Shown: positions 23,901-32,503 of the stretch, one piece after another
How positions within the stretch are numbered: position 1 is the first letter of the stretch
How the letters are laid out: every line of letters begins with the position of its first letter
Origin: Papio anubis
Taxonomy: Eukaryota; Chordata; Mammalia; Primates; Cercopithecidae
DNA: 64,000 nucleotides
Reading direction: 5' to 3'
Assembly (NCBI RefSeq): GCF_008728515.1
Contig: NC_044976.1
Location: 31,519,376-31,583,375, forward strand
The notes under the pieces: generated by a model
Seen by the model: the letters and a program-made list of their open reading frames with translations, nothing else
What the model was told of the DNA's origin: nothing
The model's database searches: none
Translations under genes and position numbers: made by a program

Positions 23901-26900
23901 CCCCTGAGCCATGGCCCTAACCATGGGTACTCACCATCTGTGCCCTCAGGTACATCTGTGCTTGGCTCGCAGTCAGGGCTGGGGAAGACGTGTTGCCCAA
24001 GAGCACAGCCTGCTGAGCGATGCCTGAGGCTGCTGCAGAGTTCACGCTCTGGGCCCTGTTGAGGAGCTGGGCTGCTGCTGGGGAGGCTGCCAGGTTGATC
24101 TGATGTGCGGTAGGAGACAGGAGGTTCTGTTGGTGAACTGTGTCTCCCTCATCCATTTCTTTCTCCCTCTTCTTCTGCTCCTTGGTTTATTCAGCCTCCT
24201 TCAGGACCATCTGTGGTCCTTGGCCTTGGAGCATCCCCCAGCCCTGCCCCATCTCTGACCTTGGTGCAGGGGGATCCGATGTTGGGAGAACTGAGCTATC
24301 CACAGAGAGCCCTGACATTGGGAGGATGACAGGAAGTTACTAACCTAAAGGTCAGTAAGAGACATGTCCTTTTCTTTTTCTTCCCGGCAGGAGCAATGGA
24401 TTCCAGCCGTGATGTTACATGGCTACAGATTCACCATAATTGGGTCTGGGAACTTGGGCATTTTGGTCCTGGGGCTGTGGACTCTGCTGCTGCTCTCCCA
24501 TTCTACTCACCGAAGATGACTGGGCCGGGGCCTGTGCAGACACATTGCTGCCTGAAGTGCTTCCTTGTCTGTTGGCTACCAGGCTTGCCTAGGAAAGAAC
24601 AAACTCCTCTTAGAGTCCTAGACTTCCCCCAGTCACTCCTGGGCTCTCATCATCCACAGGAGGTGCTGCAAGATGGTGTTAAGGAGAACAGCCTCTGGAG
24701 GTCAGCCCCCAACCTGCCTCTGTGTGGCCCACAGCAAGCATCCTGCCTCCTCTGTGAATAGGTGAGGATGGTAACAGTACCTGCCTGATAGGATTGCTGA
24801 GAGGACTGAATAAGGCAAGGCACTGCCACTGAGCACTCCAACTGTTAGGCCATGGCCTTCGGTGTGTGGAGCCCTCCGCTCCACCACCATCACGCCTGGC
24901 CACCGCCATCACGCCCGGCCACCGCCATCATGCCCGGCCACCGCCACACACCCGGCCACCTTCATCACACCCAGCCACCACCCCCACACAGAGAATTTGC
25001 AGACATGAGCAATAGTGTCCAAGCTGCCCTTCTCCCTGTGGCCAGCTTCTCATCCTTCAAGTGTCAGCTCCAGTGTTACTCCAGCAGACAGGCCTTTCCT
25101 GACCATGCAATGCAAGGCCGTCCACTTTGCCCTTCGGTCAGAGCAATCTGTTCTTCTCTTTCATGGTGCTTATTATAACTTAGAGATTTAAATATTTTGT
25201 TTCCTTGGCTATTTTGGTTCCTGTTTACTTGCTGTCTCCCATTAGAAGTGCCAAGAAGACAGGGTGCTCAGTATACCCAGTGCCTGATATAAACTTTGCA
25301 TGCAGAAGGTACATAAAATATTTTTCTAAATGGATAAATAAATGTGTTCTCAGCTAAGGAGGAGAGACAGCAACAACGGGCAGACAAGATAAACAGGCAG
25401 TGCCCTTCGGTCATGAATGCTTCCCTGGAACCCACAGTCCTTTCCCTAGACCCGCAGTAAGGTGGTTAGGAGAGGGGATCCCCACACTTCTTCCCTGGGC
25501 TAGCATTCCGCCACTCCACTCACTAGCTGCATGACCCAGGGCCCTGTCCTTCACCTGCTAAAAGGAGATAATGACAGTAGTACCCGCATCACAAGGACTT
25601 CTTTAGGTTGTAGTAAGAGAAGGATGTGAAGCATGGGTGCGGTGCCTACTTCCTCTCCCTTTCGCTTCCACAACCAGGACACCTGGCACCAGCCTTGAGG
25701 TCCTTCCCAAATCTCACCTGCTGCACGGCCGCCAGGCTCTGGAGCTGGGCGCTGCTGAGGTGCTGCTGCTGGAGCGCTGCAGTCTGCAGCATGAGGTGCT
25801 GCTGCTGGGCGGCGTACATCTGCTGCAGGTACTGAGCAGCCGTGCTGGGCTGTCTGTGTAGGGCCTGCTGGATCACCTGAGAAGAGGGAGGAGGGAGAAG
25901 AGCCAGGCTGGCAGCTGCCACACAGAATACCCCTTTGGCAGTAATGCCTTGCCTACCCCAGGCCTCTGTAACTGCTCAGGAGACACCAAGATCTGTGACC
26001 ACCACCATAGCCAATTGTGGCCACTCTCTAGAACAGTGGGAGGACAGCTGTTCGCAGAGCTTCTTCATCAAGTCTAACCTGATCTATCTTGCCTGTCTCT
26101 GCAGCTCCTCCCCAGCACGGCCTGCTTCTGCATCATCCGCCTTGGTGAGGAGAATCAGAGCTGCACACCATTGCTTTAATCAACTCTTGGGCAGTGAGGG
26201 AGGCTCAGGGAGATAGAAGGGTCTCCCCCAGGCTTGTCAGACACTCCTCTCCCTCTGTCACTCTGCAGCCTCAGATGAGGGTGAAGCTCAATAAGGCAGG
26301 GAAAAGAATGGGGGTGGAGGGAAGAGCAAAGTCAGCAGGGGGCCTACTCCAGCTTCAGCAACGGCCAGCCACAGGAAAACTTAGATGGAGGCAATGCCTT
26401 CTCCTTGAGGCTGGGGCTGTAAGGCAGACTTGGGGCTGCTCCCCAGGCCCACAGCTTCTCAGAGTCCCATCAATCCCTTAGAAGAAGGTTGCCTGGGTCT
26501 TGCAGAGCAGACCAGTGCTACAGGGACAGCACACTCCCCTTTTATTCTTTTTTTATTTTTATTTTTTGAGATGGAGTTTTGCTCTTGTTGCCCAGGCTGG
26601 AGTGCAGTGGTGCAATCTTGGCTCACTGCAACCTCTACCTCCCAGGTTCAAGTGATTCTCCTGCCTCAGCCTCCCAATGAGCTGGAATTACAGGTGCCTG
26701 CCACCACGCCTGGCCAATTTTTTTGTATTTTTAGTAGAGACAGGGTTTTACCATGTTGGTCAGGCTGGTCTTGAACTCCTGACCTCAGGTGATCTGCCCG
26801 TCTCAGCCTCCTAAAGTGCTGGGATTACAGGCATGAACCACTGTGCCCGGCCCCCTTTTATTCTTTCCCTCCCTCTCTCTTTCTCTCCATCATTCCCTCT

Positions 26901-29006
26901 TTTTAGCTTCTGTCTCCCATTCCCTGACCTTGCTGCTTATTCCTTCTTTCCTGATGGGATTGGCCAATCTCCTGGAAAGGATAAAAGGCTGCCCTTTGAT
27001 CCTCCCCATCCCCAGAAACAAAGAACAGCGAGTGCCTTTCCCTAGCCCTAAGATCCTCTGTCTTCTTCCTGTGCGTCCCAGAGACATTTCTCCTCCCTTC
27101 TACCACTGGCCACCCTCCTGCCATCTCTTCCCAGTTGATGCCTTGCAGTGGCCTTGACCAGGCTTCTCCCTATTTTCTACCCTTACCTCTGCTGAATACC
27201 TGGCCACAGGTAGCTCCTGACCGTGGGCCCCATCTTGGCGAGCAAGCCTTGCCAGGACGGGGCCCAGGGTCAGGTCAGGCTTTCCCCAGGTTGGTGTGAC
27301 TTCTAGGGCTGACAGCTCTAGGACAAAACAGCCTCTGGCTCAGATTTGGGGTTCTGTAAAAACAGCCTGTTATTATAGCAGATCCTCTGTGGGCTCTGGC
27401 GTCTCCCCAGACATCCCCATCCCAACTCTTCCACATGCTGCCCCCAGATTCCACTCCTCTGATGTGAACACCCCTCTCCGAGATCTTGTTTTATTTTAAC
27501 TCTATTCTTTTTCCCTCCTGCTCTCCCAGAATTATTTGTCAGTATTCCCTTTGCCTAGGCCTTTCTATTAGACTCCTGAAAGTGACCTCCCCAGCAGTCC
27601 AGCCCGCGTAGTTGAGATCCTGTGACCCTTCCTCATAAGAGGATGTCAACGAAGGGAGACAGGAGGAGCCCAGAATGGTTCTGCGTGCAACCATGGGTGA
27701 TTCCACTCGCCAGAGCAGAACCCCAGACCCCCTTTTGCCTAGAATTGTGATGAATGGCAGGAGTGGGTATATCCGAATGTCGTGGCTAGAAATCAGAGCT
27801 AAGGTCCTCATGCATGATGGGCCAGGGCCAGGCGCTGGGGTTGGGGGCAAGGGTTGGGGGCAAAGGTAGGGGCAGGAAACACGGATTCACTAAGCACGAG
27901 GTGGAAATAACTGGGAGAGGGAACAGTCCAGGGTATCTGATGGCGTCTTCTTTAACTCGGGTTTTTCAGGCCCTCTTACTGTCTGCTGTGGGTTCTCCCC
28001 TATTCCCGTATCTGGGCCTAAGTTCAAAGCAGGATGAGGTCACTTTTCTAGTATACCCAAACTGTAATAGCAAAGTCACTGCGAGTAAACACTTCTCAGC
28101 TGTGGTCTCTCTTTTCTGCCTGTATTATCCGGGAACCTCAAAAAAAAAAAAAAAAAAAAAAAATTGTAGTGATTAAGAACACAGGTCTGGGGAGAGTTAG
28201 CTTCAATTTTTTTGTCTTTACCTGAATGACCTTGGACAAGTTATTACCTTCTCTGAGCCCCAGTTTTCTCAACTACAGAATTGTGCCTAATAATAACCAA
28301 AAGGATAACTGTGCAAAATGCTTAGTACCGTGTCAGGCACACAGCAGATGGTAGTGCATGGCTCTGACTGCATTTAGGAGCAGTGAGCTGCCACCTGGAA
28401 GGCCTTGTGGATGACATTTGCCAACTGCTGCTTTAGGGGAGAAGGTAAAAAGCTGCAATGACAAAGGATTATTTGGGGGTTCTTTTTGGTTTTTGGTCTT
28501 TGAAAAAATGAGATTTGTTCTTCACCGGACAATGGTCATTTAGAGAGTGGGTCTGGGTTGCGGCTGAGCAGCTCTTGGTCATGTATTATTTGTTACTGTT
28601 ACTTGTCTGCCCTTTACACTTTCACACACGTGTCCTCTAAACTCCCTGGTTGGGCCATTTTGCATCCTTCACCCCCTGTAACAATACACAAATGTATATC
28701 TACGAACTCACTCCCATATGCCCGTTCTAGAGTCCACATCTAGATTATCCCACCAGACCATGCCAACACCTCCTCCTTGCTAGCTCTGGAGATGATTAAG
28801 GAGTATAATTCCCAGATCAATTAGAATCTTACCTGCACGGTCTGCCGGTCTGGAATACCACTGTACACAGAAATCTGGGGCCCGGTGGGGCGGCCACTTC
28901 CACCACTGCTGCTGTTGTTGCAGCCACTGCTGCTACTGGCCCCGCTGGTACTGCTGGTGGCACAGGCACTGCTAGATGTATGAGGGACTGGCAGCTCATT
29001 CTCCAT
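8367..29006 (-). CDS. PHC2: PHC2 long isoform, N-terminal coding part (8 exons, 3' end outside window)
   Basis: Join, in transcript order: 29006-28833, 25876-25718, 24588-24511, 24099-23935, 22137-22051, 20943-20631, 9215-8803 and 8532-8367. Every junction has AG/GT ends and the frame stays open throughout, giving about 518 residues plus the first base of the next codon. PHC2 is a polyhomeotic subunit of canonical PRC1, a nuclear chromatin repressor complex; its C-terminal SAM domain polymerises and its FCS zinc finger binds nucleic acid. Only the low-complexity N-terminal half is here: Ser/Gly-rich residues 1-40, a Gln-rich helix-prone segment around 60-110, then Ala/Ser/Thr/Pro/Gln-rich sequence. 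The FCS finger and SAM domain lie below coordinate 1. I recognised the gene from its opening residues MENELPVPHTSS and the conserved VIQQALHRQPSTAAQYLQQM segment. Compared with human from memory, there are about ten substitutions and no obvious indel. Paralogues PHC1 and PHC3 differ in these segments. Confidence 0.95.
8803..9215 (-). CDS. PHC2: PHC2 exon 8 (Gln/Pro-rich)
   Basis: Completes the split Ala codon and encodes AYAQLQPHQLLPQPSSKHLQ, a Q/P tract (VIQQQPQPQQQQPPPQP), and on to AVILQLQPASP. The acceptor AG is at 9216-9217. The donor is ambiguous. The exon may end at 8803 (CCA|GTGGTA) or at 8800 (GTG|GTAAGC), and the frame is the same either way, with one extra Val in the second case. 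I chose 8803 because it gives 518 residues before the Glu codon, which fits human numbering as I remember it (858 aa in the long form, 323 aa in the short form), and Pro-Pro at the junction. The GTAAGC site looks stronger to U1. Confidence 0.88.
9330..10290 (+). mobile_element. L2 fragments with an intervening MIR
   Basis: 9330-9690 and about 10040-10290 resemble L2 3' sequence ('ctcacctcctctgtgaggcc', 'gcttgttcagagtaggg'-type words). About 9700-9950 reads as a MIR, ending 'cacagtgcctggcatgtag'. Boundaries are approximate. Confidence 0.5.
11780..12115 (+). mobile_element. L2 LINE 3' fragment
   Basis: Contains L2-style words such as 'aaactgccagggactctcc' and 'tgtctaaagcccctggcaag', followed by a pyrimidine-rich part. 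It is diverged, so only the family is called. Confidence 0.45.
12150..12760 (+). mobile_element. MIR SINE interrupted by an AluYR
   Basis: The left part at 12150-12281 has the MIR core ('gctgcttaccagctgtgtga', 'cttgacctctctgtacctc'). The right part, from 12591, continues 'ttaaaatagaggtaagggtt' to a short GAAT tail. The Alu sits between them with a target duplication. Confidence 0.8.
12282..12590 (-). mobile_element. AluY, Old World monkey YR-type
   Basis: Minus-strand Alu with a (TTTA)n-type tail at about 12280-12306 and the target duplication 'atcatcatctttа'-like repeat: ATCATCATCTTTA at 12271 and ATCATCATCTTTA at 12591. Diagnostic bases GGCCGGATCTCAGC, CCACCTCGCCCGGCTAG and AGGCTTGAGCCACC belong to the lineage I know from rhesus and baboon genomes. 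Confidence 0.9.
13050..13350 (+). mobile_element. Ancient interspersed repeat (L2/L3-like)
   Basis: Begins 'cattcattcactcaacaaac' and continues 'aagcacccaccacacacc', the familiar start of an old mammalian repeat found also at 56240 and 62260 in this window. I am not sure of its formal family. Confidence 0.45.
13988..14202 (+). repeat. Direct duplication, copy A
   Basis: About 210 bases, roughly 85-90% identical to 15552-15763. Shared runs include 'TGTGCAATCTTAGATAAATT' and 'GTGATACATACCACATAGTT'. The left end contains a MIR core, but the similarity is too high for two independent MIRs. Confidence 0.85.
14816..15120 (-). mobile_element. Alu element
   Basis: T-tract at 14814-14838, then an antisense Alu dimer ending 'gagccactgtgccgggc'. 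It is AluS-like. Confidence 0.95.
15335..15545 (-). mobile_element. MIR SINE
   Basis: An antisense MIR reading 'cctctgttttacagatgagg', 'gaagtaacttgatcatag', 'ggtctgaaaccaggt', ending before the second duplication copy. Confidence 0.75.
15552..15763 (+). repeat. Direct duplication, copy B
   Basis: Partner of 13988-14202, separated by about 1.35 kb that holds a separate Alu. Near its right end 'atgctcagtaa' is itself doubled. Confidence 0.85.
16235..16395 (+). mobile_element. L2 LINE 3' end
   Basis: 'ttttcaaagcacaagtcaaa' followed by 'cacataataggtgctaaatg' is the usual L2 3' order. The copy is diverged. Confidence 0.5.
17753..17795. repeat. Poly-C tract, 43 nt
   Basis: An uninterrupted run of 43 C (G on the gene's sense strand). 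It produces poly-Pro and poly-Gly open frames on both strands that are not genes. It is unusually long for a C homopolymer. Confidence 0.9.
17911..17940. repeat. (AC)n microsatellite
   Basis: About fifteen AC dinucleotides directly downstream of the poly-C region. Likely length-polymorphic. Confidence 0.95.
18595..18825 (+). mobile_element. MIR SINE with a short insertion
   Basis: Reads 'tgccacttactacttaggtg', 'gagcttcagtttgctcatct', 'gtaaaatggataagg' and 'ctagcacatggtgg', the full MIR order. About 20 bases of extra sequence sit before the 'cctctctgag' word. Confidence 0.75.
19940..20205 (+). mobile_element. L2 LINE 3' end
   Basis: Contains 'aagcctttcctagctcctc', 'gactgtggagggcagaacct' and the terminal 'caaatgcttgctgaatgatg'. 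Confidence 0.65.
20631..20943 (-). CDS. PHC2: PHC2 exon 7 (313 bp)
   Basis: Starts in phase 0 with VQNLTLRTQQTPAAAASGPT and ends with HPLIAP plus one base of a split Ala codon. The acceptor is TTTCCAG|GTACAG and the donor CCAG|GTAAGG. It is Pro/Ala/Thr/Ser-rich, without a folded domain. The residue after 'DSVMEP' is Leu here; I remember His at this site in human. The intron that follows in the transcript is the longest inside the coding region, about 11.4 kb. Confidence 0.94.
20944..22050 (-). other. PHC2: PHC2 intron between exons 6 and 7 (1.1 kb)
   Basis: GC-rich and apparently repeat-free. The several overlapping open frames on both strands come from base composition. Donor CCCAG|GTGAGG and acceptor TTTTCCAG|GTACAG define it. 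Confidence 0.85.
22051..22137 (-). CDS. PHC2: PHC2 exon 6 (87 bp)
   Basis: 29 codons, phase 0 at both ends: LIFTPTATVATVQPELG, then a Pro-rich end (SPARPPTPAQ). The acceptor is CCCCTCAG|CTCATC and the donor CCCAG|GTGAGG. Its length is divisible by three, so it too could be skipped without a frameshift. The surrounding intron sequence is GC-rich. Confidence 0.93.
22138..23934 (-). other. PHC2: PHC2 intron between exons 5 and 6 (1.8 kb)
   Basis: No Alu, L1 or simple repeat is seen. The sequence looks like ordinary unique intron with moderate GC. Minus-strand open frames at 22231-22623 and 23385-23828 have no recognisable protein features and no splice continuity with PHC2. Confidence 0.85.
23935..24099 (-). 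CDS. PHC2: PHC2 exon 5 (165 bp)
   Basis: 55 codons, phase 0 at both ends, from INLAASPAAAQLLNRAQSV to SQAQMYLRAQM. The acceptor AG is at 24100-24101 and the donor ATG|GTGAGT is at 23935/23934. It is rich in Ala, Ser and Gln. The sequence just before it reads in frame through the intron edge, which is why an unspliced open frame extends past the true exon start. Confidence 0.94.
24100..24510 (-). other. PHC2: PHC2 intron between exons 4 and 5 (411 bases)
   Basis: A short unique intron with no repeat seen, bounded by donor TCG|GTGAGT and acceptor CTGATGTGCGG-side AG at 24100-24101. Confidence 0.85.
24511..24588 (-). CDS. PHC2: PHC2 exon 4 (78 bp)
   Basis: 26 codons, phase 0 at both ends: ASLVANRQGSTSGSN and then VSAQAPAQSSS. 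The acceptor AG is at 24589-24590 and the donor GTGAGT starts at 24510. The exon is a multiple of three, so skipping it would keep the frame. As I remember it, human has Ser where Ala follows Val (LVSNRQ versus LVANRQ here). It is too short to stand out as an open frame; I found it by looking for the segment missing between its two neighbours. Confidence 0.92.
24882..24985. repeat. Degenerate minisatellite, unit about 19 bp
   Basis: Five to six units of the type CACCGCCATCACGCCCGGC, with the CpG positions often decayed to CA or TG. It creates a His/Pro-rich open frame that is not a gene. Confidence 0.8.
25020..25345 (+). mobile_element. L2 LINE 3' end
   Basis: Words 'ttcaagtgtcagctccagtg', 'caggcctttcctgaccatgc' and 'agcagaaggtacataaaat'-like ending are in L2 order. 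Confidence 0.65.
25718..25876 (-). CDS. PHC2: PHC2 exon 3 (Gln-rich conserved segment)
   Basis: 159 bp and 53 codons, phase 0 at both ends. The acceptor is CTTCTCAG|GTGATC and the donor CAGCAG|GTGAGA. It encodes VIQQALHRQPSTAAQYLQQM and then a run rich in QQQ, ending SLAAVQQ. This segment is shared by the vertebrate PHC1-3 proteins and is the most conserved piece of the N-terminal half. Its Gln/Ala/Leu composition suggests a helical or coiled interaction region, but no catalytic motif is expected. Confidence 0.94.
26548..26852 (-). mobile_element. Alu element
   Basis: Antisense Alu. The target duplication 'ccccttttattcttt' is present at both ends, 26536 and 26851. AluS-like. Confidence 0.95.
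28165..28360 (+). mobile_element. MIR SINE
   Basis: Reads 'gattaagaacacaggtctgg', 'gaccttggacaagttatta', 'gagccccagttttctcaac', then 'agtaccgtgtcaggcacac'. A 23-A run lies just before it. Confidence 0.75.
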
Positions 29007-29060
29007 GGCCTGCAGTGTGGCGCAGTCAGGGCGCTCAGAGGGCAGAAGGGCAGGCAGATG
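28833..29060 (-). CDS. PHC2: PHC2 exon 2 (5'UTR end and start codon)
   Basis: The acceptor AG is at 29061-29062, after a CT-rich tract. Fifty-four bases of 5'UTR precede the ATG at 29004-29006. The start lies in a strong context (GCCATGG), and there is no in-frame upstream ATG within the exon. The coding part, 28833-29006, encodes 58 residues: MENELPVPHTSS, then a Ser/Thr/Ala/Gly-rich run, ending SGIPDRQTVQ in phase 0. The donor is CAG|GTAAG at 28832. The Ser/Gly run is encoded by imperfect AGC/GGC-type triplets and may vary in length between individuals. Numbering it exon 2 assumes a non-coding first exon beyond 64000. Confidence 0.93.
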
Positions 29061-29123
29061 CTAGGAGGGAAGAGGCAGAAGTGAATGGTTTGACAGACAC
29101 TTACTAGATAGAGAATGCTCACA

Positions 29124-29455
29124 CAGTCGGCCTTTTGTATCCGTGGGTTTCACATCCATGGATTCAACCAACCACCGATCAAAAATATTTAAGAAACATG
29201 GTGTCTGTACTGAACATGTACACTTTTTCTTGTCATTATTCCCTAACCAATACAGTGTAACAACTATTTGCATGGCATTTACATTGTATGAGGTATTACA
29301 AGTAATCTAGAGATGGTTTAAAGTATATAGGAGGATGTGGGTCAGTTATATACAAATATTATGCCACTTTATATTAGGGACTTGAGCTTCCATGAATTTT
29401 GGCATCCAAGGGGATTCCTGGAACCAGTCCTCTGTGGATACCAAGTGACGACTAT
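29124..29455. mobile_element. Tigger/pogo-type DNA transposon relic
   Basis: About 330 bp with imperfect terminal inverted repeats: CAGTCGGCC..GTATCCGTGG at the left and GGATACCAAGTGACGACT at the right. Internal sequence ('cttgtcattattccctaacc', 'gtaatctagagatggtttaa') matches a common primate non-autonomous DNA element as I remember it. It ends 60 bases upstream of exon 2. Confidence 0.65.
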
Positions 29456-29515
29456 GCAGTATATACATCAGCTTTCCAAACAGTCTGTGGTGGGGCCACT
29501 TGGGAACTGAGGTCT

Positions 29516-29805
29516 CTGTTTTTTGAGACTGGAGTTTCACTTTATTACTAAGGCTGGAGTGCAGTGGTGCGATCTTGGCTCACGGCAATCTCCATCTCCT
29601 GGGTTCAAGCGATTCTCATGCCTCAGCCTCCTGAGTAGCTGGGATTACAGGCAACCGCCACCATGCCCAGCTAATTTTTGTATTTTTAGTAGAGACAGGG
29701 TTTCGCCATGTTGGCCAGGCTGGTCTTGAACTCCTGATCTCAAGTGATCTGCCTGCCTTGACCTTCCAAAGTGCCGGGATTACAGGCATGAGCCACCGTG
29801 CCCGG
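29516..29805 (-). mobile_element. Alu element
   Basis: Antisense Alu with a perfect 20-bp target duplication, CCACTTGGGAACTGAGGTCT, at 29496-29515 and after 29804. The T-tract is short (six T), so the tail has shrunk. Confidence 0.95.
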
Positions 29806-30118
29806 CCACTTGGGAACTGAGGTCTTTAGACACACGCGCCCTCAGAAGGACACAGGGCAGACTTGATTCACTGACTGACATTTGAAATCAGGTCTGGCTG
29901 ATTCTAAAGCCTGTGACCTGTTCATTCTGCCGGAGGAGGCAAAACTAGGAGACAGACTTCCTATAACGTTCACCCTAGCGGTGATCTCAGGGATCACCTC
30001 TCACCCTATCAGCCTTTTCATCTTTGGGGTGGGGACACTGAACGTCGGAGAATTTACTATTTGTCCATATTTATACAGCCACCTAGTGAAAGCAGTAGGA
30101 TTAAAAATCTACAGAGAA

Positions 30119-30395
30119 GGCTGGGTGTGGTGGCTCACACCTGTAATCCCAGCACTTTGGGAGGTTAAGGTGGGCGGATCACGAGGTCAAGAGATCGAGA
30201 CCATCCTGGCCAACATGGTGAAACCCCATCTCTACGAAAAATACAAAAATTAGTTGGGCGTGGTGGTGTGTGCCTGTAGTTCCAGCTACTTGGGAGACTG
30301 AGGTAGGAGAATCACTTGAACCTGGGAGGTGGAGGTTGCAGTGAGCCGAGATCACACCACTGCACTCCAGCCTGGTGACAGAGTGAGACTTCGTC

Positions 30396-30423
<28 letters not shown>
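30119..30423 (+). mobile_element. Alu element
   Basis: Sense Alu with a 27-A tail. Flanks 'aaaatctacagagaa' and 'aaatctatagagaat' are the target duplication. Confidence 0.95.
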
Positions 30424-30426
<3 letters not shown>

Positions 30427-30624
30427 ATCTATAGAGAATAGAATAAGAGGAAGAGGTACATCAGAAGGCAGTCGAATAAACTGAGGTATTTGTTTAGTTT
30501 AGTTTGCAAAGCCAGAAGAGCTCAAGTGTGTTTGAGGTCTCCATCTTTATTAGGTATGCACTTACTGAGTGCCCTCTGGACCTAACGCTCAGGAGGGTAC
30601 CATACTGACCAATTTGGTCAAAAT

Positions 30625-30830
30625 CTCAGGTTGTGGAATCAGAAAGACTTGGCTTTGTCCTGGCTCTGCCACTTTCTAGCTAGGAAATCCTGGCATGTCA
30701 CACCTGTCTGACCTGTTTCTTAATCAATTAGATGTGATAGGATATGGGCTGTGGTGAACATAAAGAAAAGTGATGATGCAAGGTGCTCAGCAGAATGCCA
30801 AGCCTATCCTGCGTGCTCTGTAAGCACTGG
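30625..30830 (+). mobile_element. MIR SINE
   Basis: 'gtggaatcagaaagacttgg', 'ggctctgccactttctagct' and 'cagcagaatgcca' follow the MIR order. Confidence 0.7.
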
Positions 30831-31128
30831 CTCTTGTGGCCTGGTTCACACTGCCCGGATCCAATAGATCAGGCCTCTCCTGAGACAGAACTGGCAGAAC
30901 CTTCTGGAACCTCCTATCCCAGTCAGTAAGGAGGGCCAGAAATTCCTTCAGGGCTCATCCTATGGTCTGAATACAGAACTGGAAATTGCACCTTCCCTTG
31001 AGGCTGTGTGCTTGGCAGTGGAGAGGGGCTGGGAAAGAAGGAAAGGGTGGTGGGAGAGGCACACCCAGATCTGAGTTTAAGTTCCTCCTTTTTTCTTTTT
31101 CCATGCTCTTCTTAAACATCTTCATTTC

Positions 31129-31316
31129 TGTGTGGAGTCTGTTCCTTCTACCCATTCCTTCCTACATGGAAAAATAATATGTTTGTCATCCCATCACAGA
31201 CATTCAATCATCTGCTTGTAAAGTATACCAATTTAATAGGTGAAGAAAATATAATTTTTCACACTAATGAGAGCATGACTAGTGCAAAGAGCCACAGTAA
31301 TCATTACCATCCTGCT
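31129..31316 (+). repeat. Direct duplication, copy 1
   Basis: About 185 bases, roughly 85% identical to 32318-32503. Shared runs include 'TGTGGAGTCTGTTCCTTCTA' and 'CATCCCATCACAGACATTCA'. I do not recognise the family. Confidence 0.8.
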
Positions 31317-32154
31317 GTTATCTCCCCAATACTGCTCGGTTTCAGGGTTATCATTTCTCAGGCTGCCTTCTTCAGATTGGGAGAATTTCACTGTGGGCTG
31401 AAAAAAGTGTGGGTAAAGGCTAAAAGACAGGAATGTTGGGAGTCTGGAAACCCCAGGCCCTCTCAGGTGGCAGGCAGCAAGCTGCTTATGATTTCCAAGG
31501 CAGTGTAGCAGCCTGCAAGCTGCACTCTTGACCTTACTCTTTAAGCAGTGATTTTTCCTTATGTTCATATGTCTGCTTTTACTGCCATAGGGCAAGGTGC
31601 TTGTCCATGAATTAATTCCCTTTGTCCTGAGCTGCACTCAGTGCTGGGCCTTATTATGGCTGCTGACTTGCTAAGGATGCTTATGATAATGATGATGATG
31701 CAGGAATCAATGAAGCGGCAAAGTCAACAAGTACTTCCTATGCCTTGGCGCTGTCAAAATCCACTTTATCTTATGTTCTAGGGAGGGAAAATTAGGCTGT
31801 GTAAAAAGTGGTAGAAGGTATAATTCCTGATCTCACAGAAACTGAAAAACTAATTGTAAAGATGAGGTGCAATTGAAATTATAAGGATCATCAAGCAACA
31901 AATCAGTAAATGAGAGTTCCATTCAAACACAGACTACCCCATAGAATACCAACATCTTCTCTTAGTCTCACCTCCCTTTTCCCAAATGTTGGCCAGAATT
32001 GGGTTTCATTTCTTGCTTTTCATTCCACACTAGAAAATCTCAACTGAAGTACTTATAAATATAAAAAATAAAATAGGAAAATAGGGCAGCAACCACAGCA
32101 AATTAAGAGGGTAGAATAATCTACATCCTGGATGATCAAGTCTCAGTTCTATTT

Positions 32155-32316
32155 CTGTGAGTGTAGTTAATCATACTGAATTGCACACTTAAAATCTAGT
32201 CATATTCTGACCTTCCCTCCTCTATCCTTTACGTGATTGAGAGAGCAATCAAGAGAGCGAGAAAGTGTGCTTGAAAGACAGCCACAGCTATCAAAAGCAT
32301 GAGCCACAACAGAGGC
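32155..32316 (+). repeat. Inverted repeat, left arm
   Basis: About 160 bases whose reverse complement matches 33044-33212 at roughly 85-90%, with one gap of about 11 bases. Shared runs include 'CTTTTGATAGCTGTGGCTGT' and 'GGTCAGAATATGACTAGATT'. Confidence 0.85.
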
Positions 32317-32317
32317 T

Positions 32318-32503
32318 GTGTGGAGTCTGTTCCTTCTATCCATTCCTTCCTCAATGGAAAACATAATATTTATTTGTCATCCCATCACAGACATTCAGTC
32401 CCCTGCTTGTAGAGTATACCCATTTAAGAGGGGAAAAATATAATTTTTCAAATTAATGAGAGCATGATTAGCACAAAGAGCCAAAGTCATCATTAATATC
32501 CTG
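32318..32503 (+). repeat. Direct duplication, copy 2
   Basis: Partner of 31129-31316. It begins two bases inside the inner end of the left inverted arm, so the two rearrangements share a boundary. Confidence 0.8.

Larger units (their letters stand above)
24589..25717 (-). other. PHC2: PHC2 intron between exons 3 and 4 (1.1 kb)
   Basis: Holds a degenerate minisatellite of about 19 bp per unit at 24882-24985 and an L2 3' fragment at about 25020-25345. The remainder is unique. Confidence 0.85.
25877..28832 (-). other. PHC2: PHC2 intron between exons 2 and 3 (3.0 kb)
   Basis: Holds a minus-strand Alu at 26548-26852, a poly-A run at 28140-28163 and a MIR at about 28165-28360. The remainder shows nothing I can name. 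Confidence 0.85.

Noticed and set aside
24882..24985. CRISPR-like array
   Set aside because: Repeats are contiguous without unique spacers and lie in a vertebrate intron. It is a minisatellite.
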